Shown: in pieces, positions 35,821-44,393 of the stretch
Numbering within the stretch: position 1 is the first letter of the stretch
How the letters are laid out: the number at the start of each line of letters is the position of its first letter
From: Bdellovibrionaceae bacterium UBA2339
GTDB taxonomy: Bacteria > Bdellovibrionota > Bdellovibrionia > Bdellovibrionales > JAMPXM01
Reading direction: 5' to 3'
Length of the DNA: 64,000 bases
NCBI GenBank assembly: GCA_002344785.1
Contig: DDUL01000028.1
Coordinates: forward strand, 78,838-142,837
The notes under the pieces: generated by a model
The model's database searches: none
Seen by the model: the letters and a program-made list of their open reading frames with translations, nothing else
Told to the model about the DNA's origin: nothing
Position numbers and translations under genes: made by a program

Positions 35821-36498
35821 TCAAATGCGCGGAGCTAGGCCCTTGGCCTGATCAAGGATTCTGTCAAATTCTGTAAAAGCTGAAAGCAAAAGACTGGGTT
35901 CGTGTTCGAGCAGCAGTTCGGTGCGCGCATAGCCGTAGGTGCATGCGACCGAGTGGACTCGGGCGGCTTGTGCGGCCTTCATGTCGGGAATGCCGTCGCC
36001 GACCATCAGCGTTTGTTGCGGCTGAACCCCGGCGATTCGCATCACTTCTTGAAGTGGGAGCGGGTGCGGTTTGCGTTCGCTGTAAGTATCGGCGCCGACG
36101 ATTTTGACCCAAGGCAATTCTTTGAGACCGGGGAAGGCAAGGCTCTGGTGGGCCAAGGCTTCGTGCTTATTGGTGACGATCGCGATGCGATGATCTTGCG
36201 AGAGCTTCTGCAATTGCTCGACGACGCCCGGGTAAGGGCGAGTGGTGTCGAGCACGCGCTTTTCGTAAAGCTCGTAGAACTCTCGATCGATTTCGCGCGC
36301 CAGCCGCGGGTCGGAAAGTTCGCGCGGCAGACACTTCGTCATCAGGGCGCGCAGACCTTCGCCGATGGCGTTGCGGACATGTTCATCCGGCAGGCGCTCG
36401 AGGCCGCGGCGATCCGTCAGCTCGTGGAAGGCGGCGACAATGTCGCCCGCCGAATCAACGAGCGTGCCATCCAGATCAAAGATGATGAGTTGAATCAC
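35821..36498 (-). CDS. gph: Phosphoglycolate phosphatase-like HAD hydrolase
   Basis: 225-residue HAD-superfamily phosphatase. GTG 36498 has GAGG six bases upstream and puts the catalytic motif FDLDGTLVDSAG at the N-terminus as in Gph; a longer frame to 36813 runs through aceE and is not real. Motif II is VTNKHEA, the Lys lies in SERKPHP, and motif IV is VGDGIPDMKAA. Substrate specificity within this family is not certain; phosphoglycolate is the usual one. It begins 11 bases after aceE and is co-transcribed. Confidence 0.85.
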   Translation of the reverse strand: MIQLIIFDLDGTLVDSAGDIVAAFHELTDRRGLERLPDEHVRNAIGEGLRALMTKCLPRELSDPRLAREIDREFYELYEKRVLDTTRPYPGVVEQLQKLSQDHRIAIVTNKHEALAHQSLAFPGLKELPWVKIVGADTYSERKPHPLPLQEVMRIAGVQPQQTLMVGDGIPDMKAAQAARVHSVACTYGYARTELLLEHEPSLLLSAFTEFDRILDQAKGLAPRI

Positions 36499-36509
36499 GT
36501 CCGTCCTCG

Positions 36510-39407
36510 TTAGTGCGTGTCGCTGGGTCGATCCGGCCAAAGCGAACGCCAATCGCCGACGGGCGCTTGGGTCAGTTGGGGAACTTGCAGTGCGAGCGCC
36601 GCAGGCACTTGCACGCGCTCGAGCGCCGTTTCCGAAAGCACCTTGCCCACAGCTTCGATGATCGAGTCCGCATCGAGATGGTGGTAGCGATAAATTTCGT
36701 TCGGTCGGCCGCACTTTGAGTGCTTGCGAACCGCCAACGTCTCGTGGCGCACGCCGAGGATCGAACCGATGTTGTCGAGCAGGCCCGGCTCGCCATCGTG
36801 CACGCTCACGCAAGGCACGCGACGCCCAGAGAGCGTGACGAGTTGTGCGGGGTCGCCTTGGCGAAGGGCCTCGATCGACTCCGGCGTCAAATGCAAGTCG
36901 GCGTTGAGACCGAGTCTTTGTCTGAGGACTGCGTAATCATCGTTGTGGGCCTGCACGCCGAGCAGCAGGTCCGTGCAGGTCACGACGATGACGTTGGCGT
37001 AGATGCCGCGACGAAGAAGCGCGTCGCTGGCTTTGAGTGCTTCCGTGGTGAGACTTCCTAGCGCGAAGATATTCACGACATTGTCGCCGGGCATGTAGCC
37101 TGCGTAGCCGCGGTAATCGACGAGGTAGTACGCGCCGGCCAACACGTCTTGGCGAATGGTCTCGAACATTTCCTCTTCGCTGATCGTCGGGACTTGCGCT
37201 TCGTCCACAGCGCCGGCGACTTCAAATCCTGTCGCGTGCAAGAGCGTGTGCGGATCTGTTTTGAAGCGCGCTTGGCGCTTCAAATACTGCGCGAACATTT
37301 TCTGCTCGATCCCGCGCGTGACGCCGCGGATGAGCACGCCGCTGCGGCCTTCGTTGTCGTAGAAAACGTGGCGGCGAATCGCATCGGACAAAATCCAATC
37401 CAGCTCTTGGCAGAAGAAGGGCTCCCAAGTGATTTGGTTGGGAATTTGGAAGTCTGATTTCCAGCCGTGTTGCGCGCCTTCCGGCGAAAGCGTGACGCCC
37501 GAAGGAGTGCCCACGCAGATGAAGGAGGATTTCCAATATAAATTGTAGAAGTACTGATCGTGTGCACGCTTGATGAAGAAGTCGTAGACGGTCATCAGCG
37601 GCAAAATCGGAATGCCGAGGAACTCTCGCACTTTGCCGTAGGAGCCGACACAGGACATGACGTTGCTTTCGGCGATCTCAAAGCGGATGAAGCGATCTGA
37701 GTTGTCTTCGCCAGGCACCAAGTCCGGCGCCTTGCGATCCTTCACGCCCAGTTCAGTTTCGACGTCGGCCACGACGGGCGCGCCGAAGATTTTGCCGTCC
37801 ATCGCCGGATTGAGATTGGTCGAAGTGCCCACATCAGGCGCCATGGTCACAAACAGTTCAGCCGGAGTTTTCCAGGGACGTTCATCCGCCGGTAAAGGCT
37901 TATCGCCTTCGAGCGAAGCGTTCGCGATCCGCGTGAGCTTGGCGGTCAATTGTCCCAGCATCCATTGGGTGTGCGGGTACTGTGCCATCTTGAGCGAAAT
38001 TCCCATGCTGACGGGGATCTCGCCGTGGGCGCGCAGGCGCTGATTGAACGCGGCGCGATTGCGGTCGCGAAGCGCATGTTGAGCGAGAATCTCATTGTAG
38101 AGTTTGTCGCCGCGCTCTTTGAGGAAGGCGGATTCGGCGGTGTTCTCGTCAAAAGGTGCAAAGAGGCGATCGGCGCTGAGGCCTTGGGCCTCGCGCAACT
38201 GATCGACTTCGTCTTGTGTCGGCAGCGAGGAGTGGTTGCCTTGCGCGGCCGCGCTGCGAAGGCCCCAGCCCTTCAGCGTGTGGGCGATGATCATCGTGGG
38301 TTTGCGCGGATTTTCTTTGGACTTCAGCATGGCTTGCGCCAAGGCGATGATGTCGTGGCCGCCCAAATCGCGAAGCGCCAAGTAGAGTTCGAGATCCGAG
38401 ACGCCTTTGAGGAATTCCGCCAAGTGCGCATGCGACTTCAACAGGCCCTGGCGAAGTGCCGCGACGTCTTGCACGAGCAGGAGAGCTTGGAATTCGTAAT
38501 CTTGCAGTTCGTCTTCGAGGAAACGTTTGAAGACTTCGCCGTGTGGACGACGGAAAAGTTCGAGGCGTTTGTGGCCGTGCTGAACTTGAATCACGTCCCA
38601 GCCGTTGGCGATCATGGTGCGCGCGATGCGTTTGTCGTCGGTGCCGCCCATGATGTCTTTGTTGGTGATGCGGTGGCCGTCAAGCGACTGGCGATTGTAG
38701 TCCACGATCCATGTGAGATTGCCCAGCTCGCGCTCAGCAAAATCAGGAATGGCTTCAAACAGCGAGCCCTCGCGAAACTCCGAGTCGCCGAGCAAGCACC
38801 AAAAGTGCGCATCGGGAACTTCGTAGCCATGCTCGCGCGCGAAGCGATACGCATGCGCGAGGTAACCGGCGTTTACCGGCGGAATGCCCACGGTGCCCGT
38901 GGGCAGAAAGCCGTGATGATCGGCATCGTAGGCCGAATGATAAGATTGAAACACGGGCTCGCCGTTTTCCGAAAACTTGCGCAAGCCCTGCATCGCCAGA
39001 TCGCGCTCTTCTTGGCTGAAGCGCGAGTCATCGTCTTTCAAAAGCAAATTCAGCAAATAGTTGTAGGTGTGATCGACGGGTGCTGCGTGCGGTTTGTTGG
39101 CGATGTAGTCAAAGCCGGTTTTCACCGCGAGGTGAAGGGCGCCCATGATGTGTAGCGAAGATGCACAAGCCGCGGGATGGCCGCCGACTTTAGGATCACC
39201 CTTGTCCTTCTCGCGATTGTTCGCGAGCCAGATCATTTGCGTGGTCATGTAGTGCACGCGGCCCATAATGCGATCGAGCACTTCTTTCGGCGCGCGAATC
39301 GGCGACTGCGACAAGTCCTTGCCGGTTGTCGATTTCAAATCGGATGAAGATGGGGTGCGGGATGCGGGAGCGCCTCCGCTGAACGCGGAGTTCTTGGGTT
39401 TAGCCAC
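36510..39407 (-). CDS. aceE: Pyruvate dehydrogenase E1 component, homodimeric AceE-like
   Basis: 965-residue thiamin-diphosphate enzyme of the transketolase/AceE type that decarboxylates pyruvate and acetylates the E2 lipoyl group. GTG 39407 has a perfect AAGGAGG a few bases upstream. The ThDP motif begins GDSEFREG and ends VDYNRQSLDG, and AHTLKGWG follows. The first 35 residues are Ser/Pro-rich, like the flexible E2-binding tail of AceE. It is larger than E. coli AceE (887 residues). Its E2 partner is not adjacent but a lipA-E2 pair lies at 61.7-64 kb. A related transketolase-like enzyme with another oxoacid substrate cannot be ruled out. Confidence 0.82.
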   Translation of the reverse strand: MAKPKNSAFSGGAPASRTPSSSDLKSTTGKDLSQSPIRAPKEVLDRIMGRVHYMTTQMIWLANNREKDKGDPKVGGHPAACASSLHIMGALHLAVKTGFDYIANKPHAAPVDHTYNYLLNLLLKDDDSRFSQEERDLAMQGLRKFSENGEPVFQSYHSAYDADHHGFLPTGTVGIPPVNAGYLAHAYRFAREHGYEVPDAHFWCLLGDSEFREGSLFEAIPDFAERELGNLTWIVDYNRQSLDGHRITNKDIMGGTDDKRIARTMIANGWDVIQVQHGHKRLELFRRPHGEVFKRFLEDELQDYEFQALLLVQDVAALRQGLLKSHAHLAEFLKGVSDLELYLALRDLGGHDIIALAQAMLKSKENPRKPTMIIAHTLKGWGLRSAAAQGNHSSLPTQDEVDQLREAQGLSADRLFAPFDENTAESAFLKERGDKLYNEILAQHALRDRNRAAFNQRLRAHGEIPVSMGISLKMAQYPHTQWMLGQLTAKLTRIANASLEGDKPLPADERPWKTPAELFVTMAPDVGTSTNLNPAMDGKIFGAPVVADVETELGVKDRKAPDLVPGEDNSDRFIRFEIAESNVMSCVGSYGKVREFLGIPILPLMTVYDFFIKRAHDQYFYNLYWKSSFICVGTPSGVTLSPEGAQHGWKSDFQIPNQITWEPFFCQELDWILSDAIRRHVFYDNEGRSGVLIRGVTRGIEQKMFAQYLKRQARFKTDPHTLLHATGFEVAGAVDEAQVPTISEEEMFETIRQDVLAGAYYLVDYRGYAGYMPGDNVVNIFALGSLTTEALKASDALLRRGIYANVIVVTCTDLLLGVQAHNDDYAVLRQRLGLNADLHLTPESIEALRQGDPAQLVTLSGRRVPCVSVHDGEPGLLDNIGSILGVRHETLAVRKHSKCGRPNEIYRYHHLDADSIIEAVGKVLSETALERVQVPAALALQVPQLTQAPVGDWRSLWPDRPSDTH

Positions 39408-39634
39408 GTGGCCTCCTTCGGGACGGTCGGCAGAGACTGGGGGGACGCGGCTTGCGCCTTGGCCCCGGATCTCGTGGCGAACGTCGCGGACGGTTTCGGG
39501 TTCTTAAGCTCTCTCAACTCTATCGCCTTATCGGCGGTTGGAGTATTTGATCTAATCCATTCGCAGACGGATTCAAGTGTTCGTTCGTGGATGCGGGGCG
39601 GGGTGTTTCAAAATGAGTCAACTGGCATGGCGCC

Positions 39635-40699
39635 TTAGGCCTCGATCACGAAATCCCATCGAATTTTAATAGTCCCGTCCTCTTCAACAATTCCCGCGGG
39701 CGGGTTGGGGAAAGGGGCTGCGGCGCGGAAGGCGTCGACGGCGGCTTCATCGAGATCGCTGACGCCACTGCGGCTGACCATTTGCACGCGCATCAGTGTG
39801 CCCTGAGCATCCAAGACGATGATCAGCTTGGTGATCTTGTCGCCTTCGACGCTGGCGATGCGGCGGCCTTGGCGCAATGAGCGTTCGAACTTTTCTTTGA
39901 TCTTGGGTTCCCAGTACTGGCGCAACCGATCTTTGATGCGGTTGTAGTAGGAGTAATAAACGAACTCGCGCGTGGAGAGCATGGTCTGCATGCCAGTTTC
40001 GACGTCCTTTAAGCGATCGTCAGTTGCGGAAACCTTTTGTTCGTCGCCGCCGACCTCCGCGCTTTCGCGCGTCGGATCCGGAACGTGCGGCAGCTTGCGA
40101 AAATTGGGTTGGAAGGCCTGCAGTTTCGGATTCACGCTGGGGCGCGCGATGGCCAAATCGCCGTGCTCGGAGGTGACGATGTCTTTTTCGGATCGCGCCG
40201 ATTCTGCTTGCGCGGCGGATGCGGCTTGCGGGCGTTCGCCCTGCGCGCCGTTTTTCGGAGCGAGGCCTTTGCCGCCGGAGTTTTCAAACTTCGCGACCTT
40301 GGACGCCTTCATTTGCTTCATCACCTTTTGATCAAAGGCGGAGAGGAAGCGCGAGTTCGGATCCTTTTCATTGTTGAGACGCTGCTTTTCGTCGATCTCG
40401 ACAATTTGTCGACCGAGAGCTTCACGCGCGCGCTGCTTTTCGGCCTTCTCAGATTGAGCGAGCAGCGCTTGCACTTGTTCGGGGCTCATCAATTCGACTT
40501 CGCTCATCCGCTGCGGTGGGGGTTGCGGTCGAGGGCTCCACAGCCAACCGCTGCCGATCAACATGTGCAAGAGGGCCGAGGCCACGAGGGCCGCCCAAAG
40601 ACGTCGAGAGTCGCGCTCTGCTCGACCAAAGTCCGAAGCCTTCGGCTTGGCCTGAACCTCGCGCTGGTCTTGACGCTGATGTGTCGAATCCATCGGCAT
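39635..40699 (-). CDS. TonB-like energy-transducing protein
   Basis: 354 residues: a short basic cytoplasmic tail, one membrane span (about 35-54), a Pro/Gln and Lys/Glu-rich periplasmic stretch with coiled-coil character (about 70-200), and a C-terminal TonB-type domain (about 255-354) with the pattern GTLMRVQMVSRSGVSDLDEAAVDAFRAA-APFPNPP. TonB proteins couple the inner-membrane proton force to outer-membrane receptors or act in AgmX/TolA-like roles; no ExbB/ExbD genes are nearby. AAGGGG lies 8 bases before the ATG. It diverges from the PP2C gene. Confidence 0.75.
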   Translation of the reverse strand: MPMDSTHQRQDQREVQAKPKASDFGRAERDSRRLWAALVASALLHMLIGSGWLWSPRPQPPPQRMSEVELMSPEQVQALLAQSEKAEKQRAREALGRQIVEIDEKQRLNNEKDPNSRFLSAFDQKVMKQMKASKVAKFENSGGKGLAPKNGAQGERPQAASAAQAESARSEKDIVTSEHGDLAIARPSVNPKLQAFQPNFRKLPHVPDPTRESAEVGGDEQKVSATDDRLKDVETGMQTMLSTREFVYYSYYNRIKDRLRQYWEPKIKEKFERSLRQGRRIASVEGDKITKLIIVLDAQGTLMRVQMVSRSGVSDLDEAAVDAFRAAAPFPNPPAGIVEEDGTIKIRWDFVIEA

Positions 40700-40809
40700 G
40701 AAGTCGCCCCTTCTCTCCTTCTTCTCATCGGCAGAAATTCGCGAAGACTGGAGTCTGGGAGACGTCGAAATCGTGGTCAGGTCGATCTGTTTCCGCCTAA
40801 ACTGAAGGG

Positions 40810-41562
40810 GTGACGATCAATTGTTTTTGCCAGACAGATGTGGGTTTGCGACGCGACCAAAATCAGGACTCATTTCTTTTTGATGAGTCGATCGGCATCT
40901 ACATGGTGGCCGATGGCATGGGCGGACACCGAGGCGGCGAAGTGGCCTCGGCGCTGGCGGTGCAAACCGTGCGCGAGTTCATACTCATGTCGCGGGATCA
41001 GAACCGCCGCTATGGACCGCGTGAACTTTTGGTGCGCGGCTATGAAGAGGCCAGCGCGCGCATTTTCGATAAGAGCCATAATGAAAATCCCGAGCTGCAG
41101 GGCATGGGCACGACCTTGGTCTCAGCGCTTCGTCTCGATACGACTTTGTATTTTGCGAACGTCGGCGACTCGCGGGCGTATTTGTTCGCGCAGGATCGTT
41201 TGTTTCAACTCACCGAAGATCACTCGCTCATCAATGAGCAATTGCGTGCGGGCTTGATCACCGAAGAAGACGTCACGCGACTCACGCATCGAAACGTGAT
41301 CACGCGAAGCGTGGGATTTGAGCGCGAAGTGCAGGTGGACGTTTTGGAAAGACCTGTGCAGGCCGGAGATCTTTACCTGATGTGTTCGGACGGACTTTGC
41401 GGTTTGATCGATGATAATTTGATGGCGAATATTCTCCGCAAGCATCGCTCGTCGAACGGTCGCTTCGATTTGGAGAAGATTGTTCAGGAGTCGATCGACG
41501 AGGCGAAGAAGGCGGGCGGCGACGATAACGTCACGGTCATGGTGATCAGTATCGAGGCATGA
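40810..41562 (+). CDS. PP2C-type serine/threonine protein phosphatase
   Basis: 250-residue Stp1/PrpC-type metal-dependent phosphatase. The metal ligands and motifs appear in order: TDVGLRRDQNQDS (about 9-21), MVADGMGGHRGGEVAS, GMGTTLVSALR, VGDSRAYLF, LTEDHSLINE, CSDGLCGLIDD and GGDDNVTVMVI. It should remove phosphate from Ser/Thr residues. No Hanks-type kinase lies in the window. Start GTG 40810; the AAGG in front is closer than ideal. Confidence 0.92.
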   Translation: MTINCFCQTDVGLRRDQNQDSFLFDESIGIYMVADGMGGHRGGEVASALAVQTVREFILMSRDQNRRYGPRELLVRGYEEASARIFDKSHNENPELQGMGTTLVSALRLDTTLYFANVGDSRAYLFAQDRLFQLTEDHSLINEQLRAGLITEEDVTRLTHRNVITRSVGFEREVQVDVLERPVQAGDLYLMCSDGLCGLIDDNLMANILRKHRSSNGRFDLEKIVQESIDEAKKAGGDDNVTVMVISIEA

Positions 41563-41693
41563 AGCGCTGCGCTTTGACCGGCTTCGACATTGCGCGCTAC
41601 GACCAAAGTTCTGTCTGAAAGTGAAACGCTCTGGCTCGAGTTTGTCTCGAAATGTGCCGATAAGATGAGCGTAGGGTCGGCCCGAAGTGGTCA

Positions 41694-41718
41694 GCCCAAT
41701 GTGGGTGCCCAATGTGGG
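41694..41718. repeat. Tandem 13-base repeat upstream of the LytM gene
   Basis: GCCCAATGTGGGT followed at once by GCCCAATGTGGG. Each unit is itself palindrome-like (CCC-AATGT-GGG). It lies 66 bases before the GTG start of the peptidase and may be an operator. Confidence 0.4.
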
Positions 41719-41784
41719 CGGTCCGAACTTGAAATTGAAGGCTCGGACACTGAACCGAGTGTTGAGATGAGTGAGGGAAGCAAC

Positions 41785-42891
41785 GTGAGCCAACGTCCAA
41801 ACGGCGATGACTCAAAACCGAAGCGCGAAGTCGCTTCCACATCTGGGCTGGCATCGGATTGGTCCGATCGCAAGTGCTACACATTGATGTTGGTTTCCAA
41901 CCGCAAAGATCGCCCCATTTCCATCACGGTTTCGGCAGGTTGGCTGAAGGCCGTCAGCGTCTTCGTGCTGGTGTTTTCCGTGATCGGTGCCGCGGCCGTG
42001 GTCGATTATTTGGGCTTGCTCGGGGCTTCGGTGGAAAACCGCAGACTGGTCGCGGAAAACCGACGCTTGCGCGATCAGTTCCAAGTCGTCGAGGGCAAAC
42101 TGAATACTCTCGAAAGCAACTTGGAGCGCGTGCGCGGCTTTGTGACCAAGCTTCGCATGATCACCAATATTGAAAGCGAAGATCGCTCATTGAAATTGGC
42201 GCTGAGCAGTCACAATCCTGGAGTCGACAGCTCGGGTGGAGCGGAAACCATGGCGATCGGTCGAGCTCCGGCTTCGATCAACGGCGGTTTGCCGGGTTCG
42301 CCGGGAGCTGAAGGCGATTCGATTTTTTATGCGGCTCCCAAGCCCGATGCGGCCACGGGTGAAATCGCCACGCAACAAGCGAAAGACTACGCAACGCTGG
42401 CGATTCGGATCGATGCGGCCGTTCAAGAAGTCGGCATTCGCGAGCAGGGCGCACTCGAATTGTGGACGTCACTTTCCGAGCATCAAAATTTGCTGAGCGC
42501 CACTCCCAGCATCAAGCCGACGCGCGGTTGGTTCACATCGAAATTTGGCTATCGCATTTCGCCCTTCACCGGAAAGCCCGTCATGCATAACGGTTTGGAT
42601 GTGGCGGCGGCCCCTGGATCTCCGATCTACTCACCAGCGGACGGCATCGTGAGCTTTGCCGGCTATGATCCGGGTTACGGTAAGCTCGTGTCGATTGATC
42701 ACGGCTATGGCGTCGTGACTCGTTACGGTCACACTTCGCAAATTTATGTTGAGATTGGCCAAAAGGTGAAACGACGCGATGTCATCGCTGCCGTTGGTAC
42801 CACAGGTCGATCGACGGGCCCGCACTTGCACTATGAAGTGCGGATCAACGATGTTCCTGTCGATCCCGCCAACTACATTCTCGACGAGTAA
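41785..42891 (+). CDS. M23/LytM-family cell-wall metallopeptidase, membrane anchored
   Basis: 368 residues from GTG 41785, which has GAGGGAAG (41773-41780) four bases upstream; upstream ATG codons in the same frame lack ribosome sites. One membrane span (about 53-75), then a coiled coil, then a linker and a LytM domain (about 245-365): NGLDVAAAPGSPIYSPADG and TGPHLHYEV. All zinc ligands (H-x3-D as HNGLD, and HxH) are present, so it is probably an active endopeptidase for peptidoglycan rather than a degenerate activator. It follows the PP2C gene on the same strand. Confidence 0.9.
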   Translation: MSQRPNGDDSKPKREVASTSGLASDWSDRKCYTLMLVSNRKDRPISITVSAGWLKAVSVFVLVFSVIGAAAVVDYLGLLGASVENRRLVAENRRLRDQFQVVEGKLNTLESNLERVRGFVTKLRMITNIESEDRSLKLALSSHNPGVDSSGGAETMAIGRAPASINGGLPGSPGAEGDSIFYAAPKPDAATGEIATQQAKDYATLAIRIDAAVQEVGIREQGALELWTSLSEHQNLLSATPSIKPTRGWFTSKFGYRISPFTGKPVMHNGLDVAAAPGSPIYSPADGIVSFAGYDPGYGKLVSIDHGYGVVTRYGHTSQIYVEIGQKVKRRDVIAAVGTTGRSTGPHLHYEVRINDVPVDPANYILDE

Positions 42892-42897
42892 GCCCGC

Positions 42898-43494
42898 GTG
42901 ATTCTCGCGTACATCATCATTTTTTTCGCATCCGTCAGTTTGGCGCTGCTGTTGTCTTTGCCGTTGATCGGCGCGGGCGTCGCGACAGCGCTTTGGTGGC
43001 GCGGCCTCCGCGCTTGGGCGATCCTCAGCATGTTGGGTTGCACGGGTGCGTGGGTGTTGGCCCTCGGCACAGCGGTTGCGCAAAAGCGCAGTTACTGCAC
43101 GCAAGTGCTGCCGCGTCTGCTGACAGCCGAAAACCTCACTCAGCATGAGGCTTACTATGGGGAGAAATTTTCGTTGATCAAGATTCACCCCGAGCTTTGC
43201 AGCGAGGCCGCGTGCGCGGAATTGTCGACGCGCCTGCAGCGGCCCGTACAGCGTGCCGTCGTGGCCGATGCCGAGTCCCAAGGCACGGCGTCCGCTCTTC
43301 CCACGATGCACGATGCTGCGGGCGATCTGAGCTACCTCGATGTGGTGAGTGCGGGAGCCGAATCGACGAATCGCGAATTGCTCGTGCTGAACTCGCGCGT
43401 GACCGGAGGCCTAGCCGCCTGGGTGGACTCGGCCATGTGGTTGCACGGAATTCCTGGACTGCTGTGGCTACGCGATTGCGTTGCCCAGCCATGA
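42898..43494 (+). CDS. Membrane protein of unknown function
   Basis: 198 residues from GTG 42898, six bases after the LytM stop. Two N-terminal hydrophobic segments (about 4-33 and 40-62) and a polar domain with four Cys (YCTQV, LCSEAACAE) probably outside the cytoplasm. No family recognised. It probably shares a transcript with the LytM gene. It ends four bases from the convergent lipoprotein gene. Confidence 0.6.
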   Translation: MILAYIIIFFASVSLALLLSLPLIGAGVATALWWRGLRAWAILSMLGCTGAWVLALGTAVAQKRSYCTQVLPRLLTAENLTQHEAYYGEKFSLIKIHPELCSEAACAELSTRLQRPVQRAVVADAESQGTASALPTMHDAAGDLSYLDVVSAGAESTNRELLVLNSRVTGGLAAWVDSAMWLHGIPGLLWLRDCVAQP

Positions 43495-43498
43495 ATCC

Positions 43499-44275
43499 TT
43501 AGAGCTTGGTGCAGTTCTGTATCGCCCAATACGTGTAGGCGGAGCCGGTCCACATCTGCACAAGATGTTGAGTGGTGGGCTTCCAACCCGTATCGCAAGT
43601 GATCTGCGTGTTGGTTCCCGAGTTCGGGCAAGAGATGACCGGCCAAGTGGCGCCACCCCAACCGATCGGCACGCCCGACAGTGGCGCACCGCTGGAGTCG
43701 ATGGCTCCGTTGTGAACGATCTGGAAACTGGCATTGAGTTGCATGGTGCAGTTTCCGGCTTGCACACCTTGTGGGTACGTCACGCTGCTTGAAGAATTTG
43801 GCGCCGTTCGCGCGCAGCCCATAGTTTGCCAGTAGGTGTAGCTGGTCCCTGTCGACATTTGCACGAAGCTCGTCGGCACAGGTTTGTAGCCAGCCGCACA
43901 AGTGGTGTCATTTGCGCTGCCTGAGTTCGGACAAGTACCGATCGGCGCTGTTGCGCCACCGACACCCGCGGGCACGTTCGGCAGCGGAGCGCCACTTGAG
44001 TCGATCGAGCCATTGTGGGCGACGGTGAAGTTGGCGTTGAGCTGCATGGTGCAGGATCCGTAGATCAGTCCGCGTAAGTGCGAACTCGAAGCGCCGCCAG
44101 CAGGCGTGGGCGAGGCCGCGGGGTTGTTGGTGATCACTGAACTGACCAGCGGCTTGGAGTTGGACTCTCCGCCAACATTCGATGTGGGCGAGCAGTTTTG
44201 GTAAAGCATGGCGAGAGCCGCTACACCGAAAACGACGCCTATGCCGCGACCGACGCTGCCAAGTTTGAATTTCAT
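43499..44275 (-). CDS. Lipoprotein with two tandem copies of an unknown domain
   Basis: 258 residues. ATG 44275 has GGGGGA in front; a frame four codons longer exists. The lipobox ends YQNC (Cys near residue 28), not a classical one. A Ser/Pro linker follows, then two copies of a roughly 90-residue module: copy 1 about 74-155, copy 2 about 176-258. Shared elements are CTMQLNA, HNG-IDSSGAPL, GGAT, CPNSG, TC or TCD, VQM-TG, YTYW and a final Cys. Paired Cys suggest disulfides in each module. No family recognised. An operator-like TCTCA-N3-TGAGA lies 87 bases upstream. Confidence 0.7.
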   Translation of the reverse strand: MKFKLGSVGRGIGVVFGVAALAMLYQNCSPTSNVGGESNSKPLVSSVITNNPAASPTPAGGASSSHLRGLIYGSCTMQLNANFTVAHNGSIDSSGAPLPNVPAGVGGATAPIGTCPNSGSANDTTCAAGYKPVPTSFVQMSTGTSYTYWQTMGCARTAPNSSSSVTYPQGVQAGNCTMQLNASFQIVHNGAIDSSGAPLSGVPIGWGGATWPVISCPNSGTNTQITCDTGWKPTTQHLVQMWTGSAYTYWAIQNCTKL

Positions 44276-44361
44276 GATGTCCCCCAAGCCACATTGTCGC
44301 TTTGAGTGAGGCTCATCTCAATCAATGACGGCCATTCGTCTCGAATTGATACAGCGATATT

Positions 44362-44374
44362 TCTCAGGTTGAGA
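44362..44374. promoter_or_regulatory. Candidate operator TCTCA-GGT-TGAGA
   Basis: Third exact copy of the inverted repeat, 87 bases upstream of the duplicated-domain lipoprotein and just after the cyclase stop. Confidence 0.45.
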
Positions 44375-44393
44375 GTCCGATTCAAATCTGTTG

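Noticed and set aside
35821..36813. gph frame extended by 105 codons
   Set aside because: The extension overlaps the aceE end; GTG 36498 with GAGG places the HAD motif correctly at the N-terminus.
37950..39155. 401-codon plus-strand frame opposite aceE
   Set aside because: Antisense shadow; aceE on the minus strand has ThDP motifs throughout this stretch.
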